DNA of 64,000 bases from Rivularia sp963920925 (GCF_963920925.1 NZ_CAWUDI010000010.1:120731-184730), one strand, 5' to 3'; shown: positions 54,918-63,901, counted from the first letter of the stretch. The notes: generated by a model from the sequence alone, not told the origin. A program made the numbers and translations.

Positions 54918-55090
54918 TTCATTTCTGTGGAGAGGTGATAACTTAATTAGTAAGACACAAGCAAGGCATTAAGAACTCAGTCGGGTAAATGACAATGTGT
55001 CTCCGGTCAAGGCCCAGGTAAATTTCAGCATTAAAAAAGGGCATATACCGAATTCCGGTAAGCCAAGCTCCTAAATAGGAAAATACATAA
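54918..55090 (+). ncRNA. Candidate structured RNA (OMEGA/HEARO-like?)
   Basis: A 170-base segment unlike the AT-rich DNA around it shows nested pairing. AGACAC (54953-54958) pairs with GTGTCT (54997-55002). GCCC (55012-55015) can pair with GGGC (55039-55042). TACCG-aattc-CGGTA (55048-55062) is a perfect hairpin followed by AGCCA. The final hairpin followed by TAAGCCA recalls the end of IscB OMEGA RNAs (HEARO class), and a stand-alone copy without nuclease gene is known for that class. My memory of that consensus is imperfect; strand is assumed. No coding frame competes. Confidence 0.35.
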
Positions 55091-55194
55091 ATGCGTTGTT
55101 TGCTATGAGTTAAGTAAACTTTAGTTTTTTAAATTTCTCAATTCTCCAAATCATTGACCAAAAGCAAAGATTTGACCTTAATAAATCTTCATCG

Positions 55195-55226
55195 AAAAGC
55201 CTGGTAAACCGTTTTACCAGGCTTTA
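55195..55226. terminator. Perfect hairpin at the end of the mscS gene
   Basis: AAGCCTGGTAAA (55197-55208) pairs with TTTACCAGGCTT (55213-55224) around a four-base loop. It lies 18 bases past the mscS stop on the minus strand, with A/T-rich flanks on both sides, so it can act for transcripts from either direction. Confidence 0.7.
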
Positions 55227-55243
55227 GGTTTGTAATTAGTTTT

Positions 55244-56158
55244 TTATTGTCGATAATTATCGCTGAAGTCACTTTGCGAAGGGTTGCCATTATTTGAAGT
55301 TGGCATAGAATCGTTATATTTTTCCTGATTGTAATAATATAAAGTACGAATTGGGTAAGGAATGCTAATGTCGGCTTTATCAAAAGCTTGCTTTATGCTT
55401 AGAATTGCTCTGGTTTGAACATGACGAACTTGTTTTTGTCGAGATAAAGTCCAGTAGCGAACAAGGAAATCGATAGAACTATCACCGAAAGCTACTAAAT
55501 CTATTTCTGGTTCTGGTTTATCTAAAACCCCTTCGACTTGTGAAATTGTTCGCTCTAAAATGTCAGATGCTTGGGATAAAGAAGTATTGTAATCTACACC
55601 TACAGCTAAATCAGTACGTCTGTGAGCAAATGCTGTTCTGACTCGAACTATGCTTGTAAATACTGTTGAATTGGGGATTACAACTCGTTCGCCACCGTAA
55701 GTAATAATTTCGGTAGTGCGAATATCAATTTGGTCAACAGTACCCTCGTAATCGTTAACAACTATTTGATCGCCAATACGGAACGGTTGCTGTAAAAGTA
55801 TTAAAATACCGGCAAGAAAGTTTTTGAAAATATCTTGAAACGCAAAACCGATTGCCACAGAACTAAGTCCGAGAGTAGCAATAATATCTCCCAAACTTAA
55901 ACCGGGAAAGGCAATTACACAAGCGAGGAGAATTCCAGAAATCCAAGTGACTGTAGAAGCGCTTTTCGCCATCAAAAACTGTAGCGATTTGCTGCTAACC
56001 GTTTTCATCGCTATTTTTGCAGTTATTCTCTGAGCAAATTGAGCAGCAAATCTAGTTAAAAATATAATTATTAGTGCCGTTAATAATGCAGGAAAAATTT
56101 TAACTGCACTACCAACTAATTCTCTGATGCTGTCTTTTATTGTCTCTATCAAAGGCAT
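55244..56158 (-). CDS. Small-conductance mechanosensitive channel (MscS family)
   Basis: The 304-residue protein has three N-terminal membrane helices (about residues 18-40, 62-84 and 92-125, the last being the pore helix with GLSSVAIGFAFQDIFKNFLAG). The beta domain follows (QPFRIGDQIVVNDYEGTVDQIDIRTTEI, VIPNSTVFTSIV), then the mixed C-terminal domain ending IPYPIRTLYY. It opens under membrane tension to release solutes after osmotic downshock. ATG 56158. It stands alone, with a hairpin terminator after it. Confidence 0.93.
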   Translation of the reverse strand: MPLIETIKDSIRELVGSAVKIFPALLTALIIIFLTRFAAQFAQRITAKIAMKTVSSKSLQFLMAKSASTVTWISGILLACVIAFPGLSLGDIIATLGLSSVAIGFAFQDIFKNFLAGILILLQQPFRIGDQIVVNDYEGTVDQIDIRTTEIITYGGERVVIPNSTVFTSIVRVRTAFAHRRTDLAVGVDYNTSLSQASDILERTISQVEGVLDKPEPEIDLVAFGDSSIDFLVRYWTLSRQKQVRHVQTRAILSIKQAFDKADISIPYPIRTLYYYNQEKYNDSMPTSNNGNPSQSDFSDNYRQ

Positions 56159-56704
56159 AAATAATTCACTTATGAGTTATACGAAAGTTTGGCAGAAGTT
56201 AATTTATTCTTTGGGTAGGTAATTATATTGCAGAAATATAACTTAATAATTTTGAATAAAAAGTAAGTATTAGAAAAAATTATAAACACTATAGAATAAC
56301 AAAATTCTAATTTAAGCTAGTGTCGTTTGGCAATCTATCAATTGATAAATATAGTATCTATCTAAAGGATGAACTTTAAACCTAACTAAAGAGTGATTTA
56401 TCATTTTTATACAGTTATTCAACTTGAAATCAGATTTATAATCGGGTTTGTAACGGTTTAAGCTTCTTCTAAACGTCAAATAATTGACTCAAACTAACAG
56501 ATATTGATCGCAACCACAAAAAAAATGCCAAGGGTTTAACCCCCCGACAAATTACAACTAAGTTTTACAACACACAACCACACAAAACTAGTGAGGTCTA
56601 TAACCATGTTAAAGAAATTCCGCAATTTTGGTGTAATGTTTAGTGCTTTGAAGACAAAAATTGATGCATGATTATATTGATGCTGCTTTCTCAGGGTAAA
56701 AATT
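56159..56704. other. Divergent intergenic region with a possible small ORF
   Basis: 546 bases between mscS and the methyltransferase gene. The DNA is AT-rich and holds a 21-codon frame at 56606-56671, listed separately. Nothing else is recognised. Confidence 0.45.
56606..56671 (+). CDS. Possible 21-residue leader peptide
   Basis: ATG at 56606 with GAGG 10 bases upstream opens a 21-residue frame (MLKKFRNFGVMFSALKTKID plus A), ending in TGA at 56669-56671. It is basic and amphipathic. It lies 33 bases before the methyltransferase start, which lacks an ATG. It may be a leader peptide that couples or regulates downstream translation, or a chance frame. Confidence 0.3.
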   Translation: MLKKFRNFGVMFSALKTKIDA

Positions 56705-57445
56705 TTGATCGTGCCACAAGTATTTCCGGGTGAAGTTTTCGCTCAAACTACCGATTTTGATGCTGGTATGCGGCAACTAATGCCGGGGTATGACGAAATG
56801 CTCGAAGCTGTTGCTCGCTGCGTTCCTTCTACCTCCCGTCGTATTTTAGAATTAGGTTGCGGTACGGGTGAACTCAGTATGAAAATACTCAATCGTTGTC
56901 CTGATGCTGAAATTATCGCTCTCGATTATTCACCGAGAATGATTGAATTTGCTCGAAAAAAGATGGCTGAAGCGGGATATCAACAATGGAAAGGTATAGA
57001 AGCCGATTTTGGTGAATGGGCGAATAATCCCGAAAAATTAGATATCGGAGCGGAATTTGATGCTTGCGTCTCATCATTAGCAATTCATCATTTGAGTGAC
57101 GAGATGAAAGCACAGTTATTTCAACGTATCGGCAAAAGTCTTAATAAAGGTGGTTGTTTTTGGAATGCAGATCCGGTTTTATCAGAATCGCCAATATTAG
57201 AAGAAATATATCAAGCTGTAGGAAAAGAATGGGCAGAAAAACAAGGAACCACTATAGAAGAAGTTCGTTCTCGCTTGGCAAGTAACAGCGATTCTGTAGA
57301 TTATGCTGCTAGTTACGGGCACTCCAGCCAAGACCAGTTAGCAACTTTAGATGCACAGTTGCAAATGCTAATGAAAGCTGAGTTTAATACCGTAGCCGTA
57401 CCTTGGAAATATTATAAATTGGCGGTGTTTGGCGGAATAGTCTAA
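56705..57445 (+). CDS. Class I SAM-dependent methyltransferase
   Basis: The 246-residue protein has the Rossmann-type SAM site: motif I ILELGCGTGELSMKIL (about residues 49-64), an acidic residue ending strand 2 (IIALDYSPRMIEFAR), and motif post-I to III (EFDACVSSLAIHHLSDEMK). The substrate is unknown. No ATG exists at the 5' end: TTG 56705 has AGGG eight bases upstream and is the best start, GTG 56711 is an alternative. Non-ATG initiation behind a leader-like small frame is unusual. Confidence 0.87.
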   Translation: MIVPQVFPGEVFAQTTDFDAGMRQLMPGYDEMLEAVARCVPSTSRRILELGCGTGELSMKILNRCPDAEIIALDYSPRMIEFARKKMAEAGYQQWKGIEADFGEWANNPEKLDIGAEFDACVSSLAIHHLSDEMKAQLFQRIGKSLNKGGCFWNADPVLSESPILEEIYQAVGKEWAEKQGTTIEEVRSRLASNSDSVDYAASYGHSSQDQLATLDAQLQMLMKAEFNTVAVPWKYYKLAVFGGIV

Positions 57446-57461
57446 AGATTTTGGATTTTAG

Positions 57462-57725
57462 ATTTTAACAACGGATGCTTTTGTTTTGGATTTTGGATTA
57501 TTTTTTAACTTATTGTGGTGCGGGCATCTTGCCCGCTTTTTCTGACTAAAATACATTAATTTTTAAATAAGAAAAATAAGAAATATAAACAACTATCACG
57601 CAACAACAAAAATATTCTCTATATTGCATTAATAAAACATTAATAAGTAACATAGCTAACATTCGATCGGTTTTGATAATTTATAACCATTAAAAATCTA
57701 AAACAAAAGCATCCGTTGTTAAAAT
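57462..57725. repeat. 264-bp unit with 33-bp inverted ends
   Basis: The left arm (57462-57494, ATTTTAACAACGGATGC...) and the right arm (57693-57725, ...GCATCCGTTGTTAAAAT) are inverted copies with one mismatch. The same arm occurs singly near 8269 and in diverged form near 54776. Between the arms lie a terminator hairpin and AT-rich DNA with no coding frame. The paired arms may be a MITE or two solo repeats in opposite orientation. Confidence 0.6.
57520..57541 (+). terminator. Rho-independent terminator of the methyltransferase gene
   Basis: GCGGGC-ATCTT-GCCCGC (57520-57536) followed by TTTTT. It is 75 bases past the methyltransferase stop. The hairpin sequence is also a widespread cyanobacterial repeat. 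Confidence 0.75.
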
Positions 57726-57763
57726 CTAAAATCTAAAATCTAAAATAAGGAGAACATTTTTAA

Positions 57764-58849
57764 ATGGCTCGAAAAAAGCAGAAAAGATCGCATGGTTTCG
57801 GATTAACCCATTCACTTAATTACAGATGTCCCATCTGCTGTATTATCCCGCCTTATATGTTGGAAAAGGTGGCGGTTAACGGTTCCCCAACCCAGCGCGA
57901 ATGGGCTTTTGAAACTTTGAATCTTTCGGCACAAACTAGGGGAAAGCGGATAAATTCTGGTAGTATGCAAGCTGCGCCGCCAACTGGTGAGAAAAACCGG
58001 ATTATATATGATGCGAAAAATGCTCAACAGCTTCCTGGAGAAATAGTCCGAAATGAAGGCGATTCTCCCAGTGAAGACGAAGCGGTAAACGAAGCTTATG
58101 ATGCTGCTGGCGCGACTTACGACTTTTTCAAAGAAATTTGCGATCGCACTTCTATAGATAACAAAGGTTTGCGTTTGGATTCGACGGTACATTACGGCAA
58201 GGATTACGAAAACGCTTTTTGGAATGGCAGCCAAATGGTTTACGGTGACGGCGACGGCGAATTATTTAATCGTTTCACCAAGTCGGTTGATGTAATCGGA
58301 CATGAATTAACCCACGGAGTTACCCAGCATGAAGCCGACTTAATCTATTTTGGCGAAGCCGGGGCACTTAACGAATCATTTTCTGATGTATTTGGTTCCT
58401 TAGTCAAACAGCGAATTAATAATCATACTGCCGATAAAGCAGATTGGTTAATTGGTGTAGGATTATTTACCGAGAAAGTCAAAGGCGAGGGAATTCGCTC
58501 GATGAAGGCACCAGGCAAAGCTTACGACGACCCCATACTTGGTAAAGATCCCCAACCGGGACACATGAAAGACATCTATACGGGTACTAAAGATAACGGC
58601 GGAGTGCATATAAACTCTGGCATTCCCAACCGAGCTTTTTACCTAGCAGCAAGCGAAATCGGCGGTTACGCTTGGGAGAAAGCAGGAAAAATTTGGTACG
58701 TTAGTTTATGTAAAAAATTAGATTCAAAATCAAACATCAAACAAGGCGCAGAAGCAACAATTGCAGTAGCAAGAGAACTTTACGGTGAAGCAAGCAGCGA
58801 ACAAAAAGCCGTAGAAAATGCTTGGAAAGAAGTCGGAGTGAACAGTTAA
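57764..58849 (+). CDS. M4 family metalloprotease, protealysin-like
   Basis: The 361-residue protein is a thermolysin-superfamily zinc protease with HELTH (residues 180-184), the third zinc ligand Glu204 in GALNESFSDVFGS, and the catalytic His282 in NGGVHINSGIPNRAFY. It has no signal peptide. It begins with a short propeptide containing CIIPPYML (residues 26-33), the hallmark of protealysin-like proteases with a short precursor, which are often cytoplasmic or exported by unusual routes. The emfourin-like gene 113 bases downstream encodes the typical inhibitor of this group. The ATG follows AAGGAG. Confidence 0.93.
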   Translation: MARKKQKRSHGFGLTHSLNYRCPICCIIPPYMLEKVAVNGSPTQREWAFETLNLSAQTRGKRINSGSMQAAPPTGEKNRIIYDAKNAQQLPGEIVRNEGDSPSEDEAVNEAYDAAGATYDFFKEICDRTSIDNKGLRLDSTVHYGKDYENAFWNGSQMVYGDGDGELFNRFTKSVDVIGHELTHGVTQHEADLIYFGEAGALNESFSDVFGSLVKQRINNHTADKADWLIGVGLFTEKVKGEGIRSMKAPGKAYDDPILGKDPQPGHMKDIYTGTKDNGGVHINSGIPNRAFYLAASEIGGYAWEKAGKIWYVSLCKKLDSKSNIKQGAEATIAVARELYGEASSEQKAVENAWKEVGVNS

Positions 58850-58855
58850 CAGTTA

Positions 58856-58955
58856 GCAGTGAGCAGTGAACAGTTAGGAGTTAGGAGTTATCTTCTCCCT
58901 TGTCCCCTTGTCCCCTTGTCTCCCCATCTCTGCCTCTCCCCCTCTCCCAATGCCC
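58856..58955. repeat. Heptamer repeat and CTCCCC run between protease and inhibitor genes
   Basis: AGTTAGCAGTGAGCAGTGAACAGTTAGGAG-type units followed by a pyrimidine-rich run fill the gap before the inhibitor ATG. Confidence 0.65.
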
Positions 58956-58962
58956 AATCAAA

Positions 58963-59253
58963 ATGTTAATATCCTTAGAACGTAGCGGCGGTTTTGCGGG
59001 AATAAGTAAACTTATGGAGATTGATACGGCTAAATTACCGCAAAAAGAAACCGAAGAGTTATGTAAATTATTGGAATCTGCAAATTTCTTTAATTTACCT
59101 GCATATATAGAAGGTAATTCAAAGCAGCGCGATCGCTTTCAATATACTTTGACAGTGGAAGATAAAGATAAACAACATACGGTGACAGTAGCCGAAAGCG
59201 CAATACCAGAAAATTTAAGAGCTTTAATTGAGTGGATAACAGATAATTCGTAA
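58963..59253 (+). CDS. Emfourin-like M4 metalloprotease inhibitor
   Basis: The 96-residue protein begins MLISLERSGGFAGISKLMEID, which matches the start of emfourin (M4in), the small proteinaceous inhibitor of protealysin-like proteases. The middle part (ELCKLLESANFFNLPAYIEG) and the C-terminal strand region (FQYTLTVEDKDKQHTVTVAES) also fit. It has no signal peptide, in keeping with a partner that also lacks one. It lies directly downstream of the M4 protease on the same strand. The frame opens upstream at 58900 inside a repeat; ATG 58963 is the real start. Confidence 0.85.
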   Translation: MLISLERSGGFAGISKLMEIDTAKLPQKETEELCKLLESANFFNLPAYIEGNSKQRDRFQYTLTVEDKDKQHTVTVAESAIPENLRALIEWITDNS

Positions 59254-59330
59254 AGTTAAAGGTTAAAGAGATAGAGGGGGAAGATGGGGAGATAGGGAGA
59301 TGGGGAGACAAGGGAGAAGAATAACCTACT

Positions 59331-59365
59331 GCCTACTGCCTACTGCCTACTCTTAACTCCTAACT
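59331..59365. repeat. CTACTGC tandem repeat
   Basis: Three to four copies of CTACTGC followed by CTTAACTCCTAACTC lie between convergent genes. STRR type. Confidence 0.7.
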
Positions 59366-59367
59366 CA

Positions 59368-60294
59368 TCACATCTTTTCCCAACCTTTACCTTGATAACC
59401 GTATTCAAAGATTTCTGGATGGATGATTTCTGCTAAAATTTCTAACGAATCTGCTAAACGCGGGCCGGGGCGGTTGAAGTAAGCATTACCATCTGTAATG
59501 TAAACTTGATTGTTTTGTACTGCTCGGAGTTTTTCCCATTCGGGTTTTTGGGTTAATGAATTAGCTTCGGTGCGAGTGCGCTTTAAATCGAAACCGCAGG
59601 GCATAAAGATGATTACATCTGGGTTACTGTTGACAAAATCTTGCCATTTTAATATTTCGGAAGGTTTCCCTGTGGAGCTAAATAAAGGTTTCCCTCCAGC
59701 ATAAGTAACTAATTCGGGAATCCAATTTGATGCGCTCATTAAAGGTTCAGTCCATTCGATACAGGCAATGCTGGGAATCTCTGTGGGGGAAAGTGCCTGG
59801 GTTTTATCAACGATTGTTTTAACGCGATTTTGTAAATTTTCTAAGACTTGTGCAGAATCCACATCAAAAACTTCAGCGATTCGTGCAATATCGTTCCAAA
59901 CATCTTTAAGAATATCTGGTTGCAGGGAAATAACTTGTGGGGAAGTATTGGTAAGACTTTTCAGCGCGTTTTCGACTTCCCCAAAGCTGACAGCACAAAC
60001 ATCACATTGATCTTGGGTGACAATATGAGTGGGTTGTAATTGGTGCAAAAGATCGGTTTTAATTTGATATATGCTCAAAGCAGATTGCAATAAATCGTTA
60101 ACTTTGTTGTGAATTTCGCCACTAGCAGCATTACTGTTTAATCTGGCTTGAGTGCAAGCAGGAAGATTTCTTATTTGAGAAGGAAAATCGCATTCATGGG
60201 AACGCCCAACGATTGCATCGGTTAATCCTAACGCTGCTAATATCTCAGTTCCACTGGGAATCAGCGAAACTATTCTAATGCTATCCTTGGTCAT
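59368..60294 (-). CDS. BtuF-like cobalamin-binding protein
   Basis: The 308-residue protein is a class III periplasmic-binding-protein fold: VSLIPSGTEILAALGLTDAIVGRSHECDFP, THIVTQDQCDVCAVSFGEVE, IACIEWTEPLMSASNWIPELV and NRPGPRLADSLEILAEIIHPE. These resemble cobalamin-binding proteins of BtuF type. No signal peptide is seen, which is common in this cyanobacterial and archaeal-like group, and no ABC permease or ATPase genes are nearby, so it may work in the cytoplasm or with a distant transporter. The CDVC motif is a notable extra. Confidence 0.82.
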   Translation of the reverse strand: MTKDSIRIVSLIPSGTEILAALGLTDAIVGRSHECDFPSQIRNLPACTQARLNSNAASGEIHNKVNDLLQSALSIYQIKTDLLHQLQPTHIVTQDQCDVCAVSFGEVENALKSLTNTSPQVISLQPDILKDVWNDIARIAEVFDVDSAQVLENLQNRVKTIVDKTQALSPTEIPSIACIEWTEPLMSASNWIPELVTYAGGKPLFSSTGKPSEILKWQDFVNSNPDVIIFMPCGFDLKRTRTEANSLTQKPEWEKLRAVQNNQVYITDGNAYFNRPGPRLADSLEILAEIIHPEIFEYGYQGKGWEKM

Positions 60295-60649
60295 TACTCA
60301 ACTCGAAGACAATAACTGAATATTACTTTAATTTTGAGCGTATTCGGTTCTTAAATTAATCTATCTACAGAGTTAAATACAGTAACTGTAATAAAAATCA
60401 AATAAATTAATGAAATAGAAAAAAATTGTATCTATATTATTAAGATAATCGAGGAAAATAGCTATAGATAGATGGTCTTCAAAGTTATAGCCTTTAGTAT
60501 TAAGATGATAATGTTTAGTAAGAGAATTTTGATTACTTTCAAAGCATATCAGTAAATACACGCAATATAGATTAAGAACAAATTTGTAGCGTATTATGAG
60601 ACACTAATAATGCGGAGTTGCATCGTGATTCTGGATAACTGCTCTACTG
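60295..60649. other. Divergent intergenic region, nothing recognised
   Basis: 355 AT-rich bases between the BtuF-like gene and the histidine kinase gene. No convincing frame or motif. Confidence 0.45.
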
Positions 60650-63538
60650 GTGACGAGCATGACATTAAATAGTTACAGTATCTTGCTGTTGAAAACTAAT
60701 AAAAACGATATTGAGTGGTTGCAGTCAATGCTCTTGCCCGATCAAATTACTGTGGTTAATGGGTTATCTGAAGCTGATTCAGTATTGCAGGAAAAATCTA
60801 TTGATGTAATAATCTTAGATTTACCGTTGAGAAATCTTGAAGATTTTGAAATTATTTCCTCAATATATTCACTGTTTCCCAATACGGCAGTTGTAGCGAT
60901 AAGCGAGAATGAAGATGAAGTGACTCTCCAAAAAGCCATTAAATTAGGCGCTGATGAAGTTGTAGTTATAAATAATACTAATACTCGTGATTTAAAACGC
61001 ATATTAATATCTGCGGTTGAAAGAAAAAAGCGTGTTTGTGCGTTTGAAAGTACCCAGATTAAGAATATACATTCTCAGAATGAAGGCAGTAAAAAAGCAA
61101 AATGGCGTTTTTTGTCTGAAGCTACTTTTGAAGGAATAATGTTGCACGAGGAAGGGATTATTTTAGATGCGAATCATGTTTTGGCGAACATGACTGGTTA
61201 TGATTTTGAAGAACTAATCGGTAAAAATGGGTTTGAATTAGTTACGTCAGAATCGCAAGAATTAATGAGAAAAAATGTATTTGGTGGTTATAAAAAACCA
61301 CTAAAAGTGACTGTAATTAGAAAAGACGGTTCTACATTTCCAGCGGAAATTCAAGCAAAAGTTATTTCTAATGGCTCTCAAGTTATATGGGTAGCGGCAC
61401 TAAGAGATATTACAGAGTTGCAAAAAAGAGAAAATCTGTTAAGAAAGCAAAGCAATACTTTGGTAGAATTAGCTAGGAGTAAAGCTTTTATTCAAGGGAA
61501 TATAATTGACTCGGTACGTGAAATCGCACGAGCAGCAGCAATCACTTTAAATGTCGAACAAGTTGGTGTTTGGCTGTACGGTGAAGACAATTCTCAAATG
61601 CTTTGCATTAATTTATATAATTACAAATACAACAGTCATTCAAAATCAATTATCTTAAAAAAAGAAAATTATCCTAATTACTTTGCTGCTTTAGAAAAAG
61701 GTAATGATTCTGTAGATAATCTTTCAGAAACTAATGTAGCTGAAGAACTATCTAAATTTTATCTTTCTGTATTTGGTGTGACATCTGTATTAAACGTACC
61801 TATTTGGCTTAGAGGTAGTGTAGTAGGTATAGTATGTTATGTATACAGTGAAAACATTATAGATTCAAGTCATCAGTGTAGTTTAGAAGAAGAAACTTTT
61901 GCAAGTTCCATTGCAGATTTTGTGACATTAGCAATAGAAGCAAGCGAAAGAAAAGCTGCACAAAAAGCGTTAAAGCAGAGTGAAGCGCAATTTAAGGCAA
62001 TTTTTGAACGTTCTTCTATGGGTATTTGCTTAGTAGATATCAAAGGGAGAATTGTTGATATCAACCCGGCGCTATGTAAAATGCTCAAATATTGCGATAA
62101 GCAAAGCTTGAGCAAAACGGCATTACGCGAACTTATTCAAAAAAGTTTTGCCGATTATATTTGCTTTGAAAATGGTGATGTTGGGCTTTACAAGCAATTG
62201 ATGCTGGGTAAAATTGAGTGTTTGGAAATAGAAAGACAGCTATTAGATAAAAATGGTGGTACAGTTTGGACTCATTTGAGTATTTCTTTGATTGTACGTT
62301 CAAGTGGTAAAACTAAATTTTTTCTGGCGATTATAGAAGATATCGACAAACGTAAACAAACAGAATTACAACTCAGAGAAAGTAAAGAAGCAGCTGAAGT
62401 TGGTAGTCGAGCAAAAAGCGAATTTTTAGCAACTATGAGCCATGAATTGCGAACCCCTTTAAATGCAATTATGGGTTTATCGCAGTTGCTTCAACAAGAA
62501 ATTTTTGGTGAGATGAATGATAAACAAAAAGAATATATTGACTCTATATACAGCAGTGGCGTACATTTATTAGAATTAATTAACGATATTCTCGATCTAT
62601 CCAAGGTAGAAGCAGGAAAAGAAGAATTATTATTACAGCCTTTGCAGGTAGAAGAATTATGTCATTATGTTATATCAACTGTACGCGAACGTGCTGAAGA
62701 AAAGGGATTGGAATTAACTTGTTGCATCGATCAAAAAGCAGAGACTTGTGTTGCTGATGAACGGCGAATCAAGCAAATGCTAATGAATCTACTTACCAAC
62801 GCAATTAAGTTCACTGCTGAAGGGAAAGTTTCGTTGCAAGTCACAAAGTTACCTAAAGGAATAGCATTTCTGGTATGCGATACTGGTATTGGTATTAAAC
62901 CCAATCAAATTAAATATTTATTTGAACCTTTTAAACAACTTGATTCTCGGTTAAATCGTCAGTATGAAGGTACGGGTTTGGGTTTAGCTTTAACTCGCAA
63001 ATTAGCCCGTTTGCACGGTGGAGATGTAACGGTAGAATCAAATTTTGAAAAAGGAAGTCGGTTTACTTTATTTCTTCCCGATACTGAATTTGAAGAAGAA
63101 AATATTATTGAAAAATGGTCAGAAAAAGTTCATAAATTGAATACGAGTGTGGCTTCTAAAAATACTCTTAGAAATAAACGTATTTTGCTAGTAGAAGATG
63201 ATAAGCATACCGGCACATTATTACAAGATTATTTGCAAACTATTGGTTATCAAGTTGAGTGGATGCCAGATGGAAGAGAATTTTTGGAAAAAGTCCGCAT
63301 TTACCAGCCGAATCTAATTTTATTAGACATCTTGCTAGGAGAAGTCAGCGGTTTCGATTTACTTGCTTCATTGCGAAAAACGTCAGATTTACAAGGTAAA
63401 ATTGTCGTACTGATGACACCGAGTAAAGATAATGATGATTCCCGCAGTCGCTTTATCCAAGCTGGAGCTAATGATTTTGTAAGTAAACCAATTGGTATTA
63501 TTAAATTGGAATCGATCTTAATGCGATATTTTCATTAA
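60650..63538 (+). CDS. Hybrid sensor histidine kinase/response regulator
   Basis: The 962-residue protein has an N-terminal receiver-like domain (about 10-125, IILDLPL carries the Asp), a PAS domain (about 145-265), a GAF domain (about 275-440), a second PAS domain (about 450-580), a HisKA domain with His598 (SHELRTP), a HATPase domain (NAIKFT, DTGIGIKP, GTGLGLALT) and a C-terminal receiver with Asp893 (LILLDILLG). No membrane segment is seen, so it is a cytoplasmic sensor. The start is GTG 60650; ATG 60659 is equally possible. No dedicated response regulator gene follows. Confidence 0.92.
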   Translation: MTSMTLNSYSILLLKTNKNDIEWLQSMLLPDQITVVNGLSEADSVLQEKSIDVIILDLPLRNLEDFEIISSIYSLFPNTAVVAISENEDEVTLQKAIKLGADEVVVINNTNTRDLKRILISAVERKKRVCAFESTQIKNIHSQNEGSKKAKWRFLSEATFEGIMLHEEGIILDANHVLANMTGYDFEELIGKNGFELVTSESQELMRKNVFGGYKKPLKVTVIRKDGSTFPAEIQAKVISNGSQVIWVAALRDITELQKRENLLRKQSNTLVELARSKAFIQGNIIDSVREIARAAAITLNVEQVGVWLYGEDNSQMLCINLYNYKYNSHSKSIILKKENYPNYFAALEKGNDSVDNLSETNVAEELSKFYLSVFGVTSVLNVPIWLRGSVVGIVCYVYSENIIDSSHQCSLEEETFASSIADFVTLAIEASERKAAQKALKQSEAQFKAIFERSSMGICLVDIKGRIVDINPALCKMLKYCDKQSLSKTALRELIQKSFADYICFENGDVGLYKQLMLGKIECLEIERQLLDKNGGTVWTHLSISLIVRSSGKTKFFLAIIEDIDKRKQTELQLRESKEAAEVGSRAKSEFLATMSHELRTPLNAIMGLSQLLQQEIFGEMNDKQKEYIDSIYSSGVHLLELINDILDLSKVEAGKEELLLQPLQVEELCHYVISTVRERAEEKGLELTCCIDQKAETCVADERRIKQMLMNLLTNAIKFTAEGKVSLQVTKLPKGIAFLVCDTGIGIKPNQIKYLFEPFKQLDSRLNRQYEGTGLGLALTRKLARLHGGDVTVESNFEKGSRFTLFLPDTEFEEENIIEKWSEKVHKLNTSVASKNTLRNKRILLVEDDKHTGTLLQDYLQTIGYQVEWMPDGREFLEKVRIYQPNLILLDILLGEVSGFDLLASLRKTSDLQGKIVVLMTPSKDNDDSRSRFIQAGANDFVSKPIGIIKLESILMRYFH

Positions 63539-63655
63539 GAAATTAAGAATTGGGAATAGGGCATTGGGCATTGGGCATTGGAAGAGGGGGAAGAGGGGGG
63601 AGAAAAAATATTAACTCCTAACTGGTAACTGATAATTGATAATTGATAACTGATT

Positions 63656-63847
63656 ATGATCAAACTTGACCAATTTTTAAAGTTGTTGGGTGTAGCGTCA
63701 ACGGGAGGGCAAGCCAAGCACATGATTGTGGATGGTGATGTTCAGGTTAATGGTACATTGGAAACTCGTCGAGGTAGAAAGTTAGTAACTGGGGATAAGG
63801 TAACGGTGGGAAACCAAACTTTTGAGGTTGGAGATTTGGAGAGTTGA
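63656..63847 (+). CDS. S4-domain RNA-binding protein (YaaA/YbcJ-like)
   Basis: The 63-residue protein is almost entirely one S4 domain: MIKLDQFLKLLGVASTGGQAKHMIVDGDVQVNGTLETRRGRKL, with the VDGDVQVNG loop and VTGDKVTV. Stand-alone S4 proteins of this size are thought to bind structured RNA, often rRNA. A heptamer-like repeat precedes the ATG at 63656, and no good ribosome site is seen. Confidence 0.9.
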   Translation: MIKLDQFLKLLGVASTGGQAKHMIVDGDVQVNGTLETRRGRKLVTGDKVTVGNQTFEVGDLES

Positions 63848-63867
63848 TTTTTTGACAGTTTGTAGTA

Positions 63868-63901
63868 AGGGCTTTAGCCCCTCATAAGAAAGGGCTAAAG
63901 C
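63868..63901. repeat. GGGCTTTAGCCC / GGGCTAAAGC palindromic repeat
   Basis: GGGCTTTAGCCC (63869-63880) followed by GGGCTAAAGC (63892-63901) is one side of a common cyanobacterial hairpin repeat. It abuts the MITE copy that starts at 63902. Confidence 0.65.

Noticed and set aside
55189..55383. 64-codon frame overlapping the mscS 3' end
   Set aside because: It lies in another frame over a well-supported gene and its terminator hairpin.
60373..60561. 62-codon minus-strand frame before the hybrid kinase
   Set aside because: Phe/Ile/Tyr/Asn-rich sequence expected from AT-rich DNA, with no start signal.
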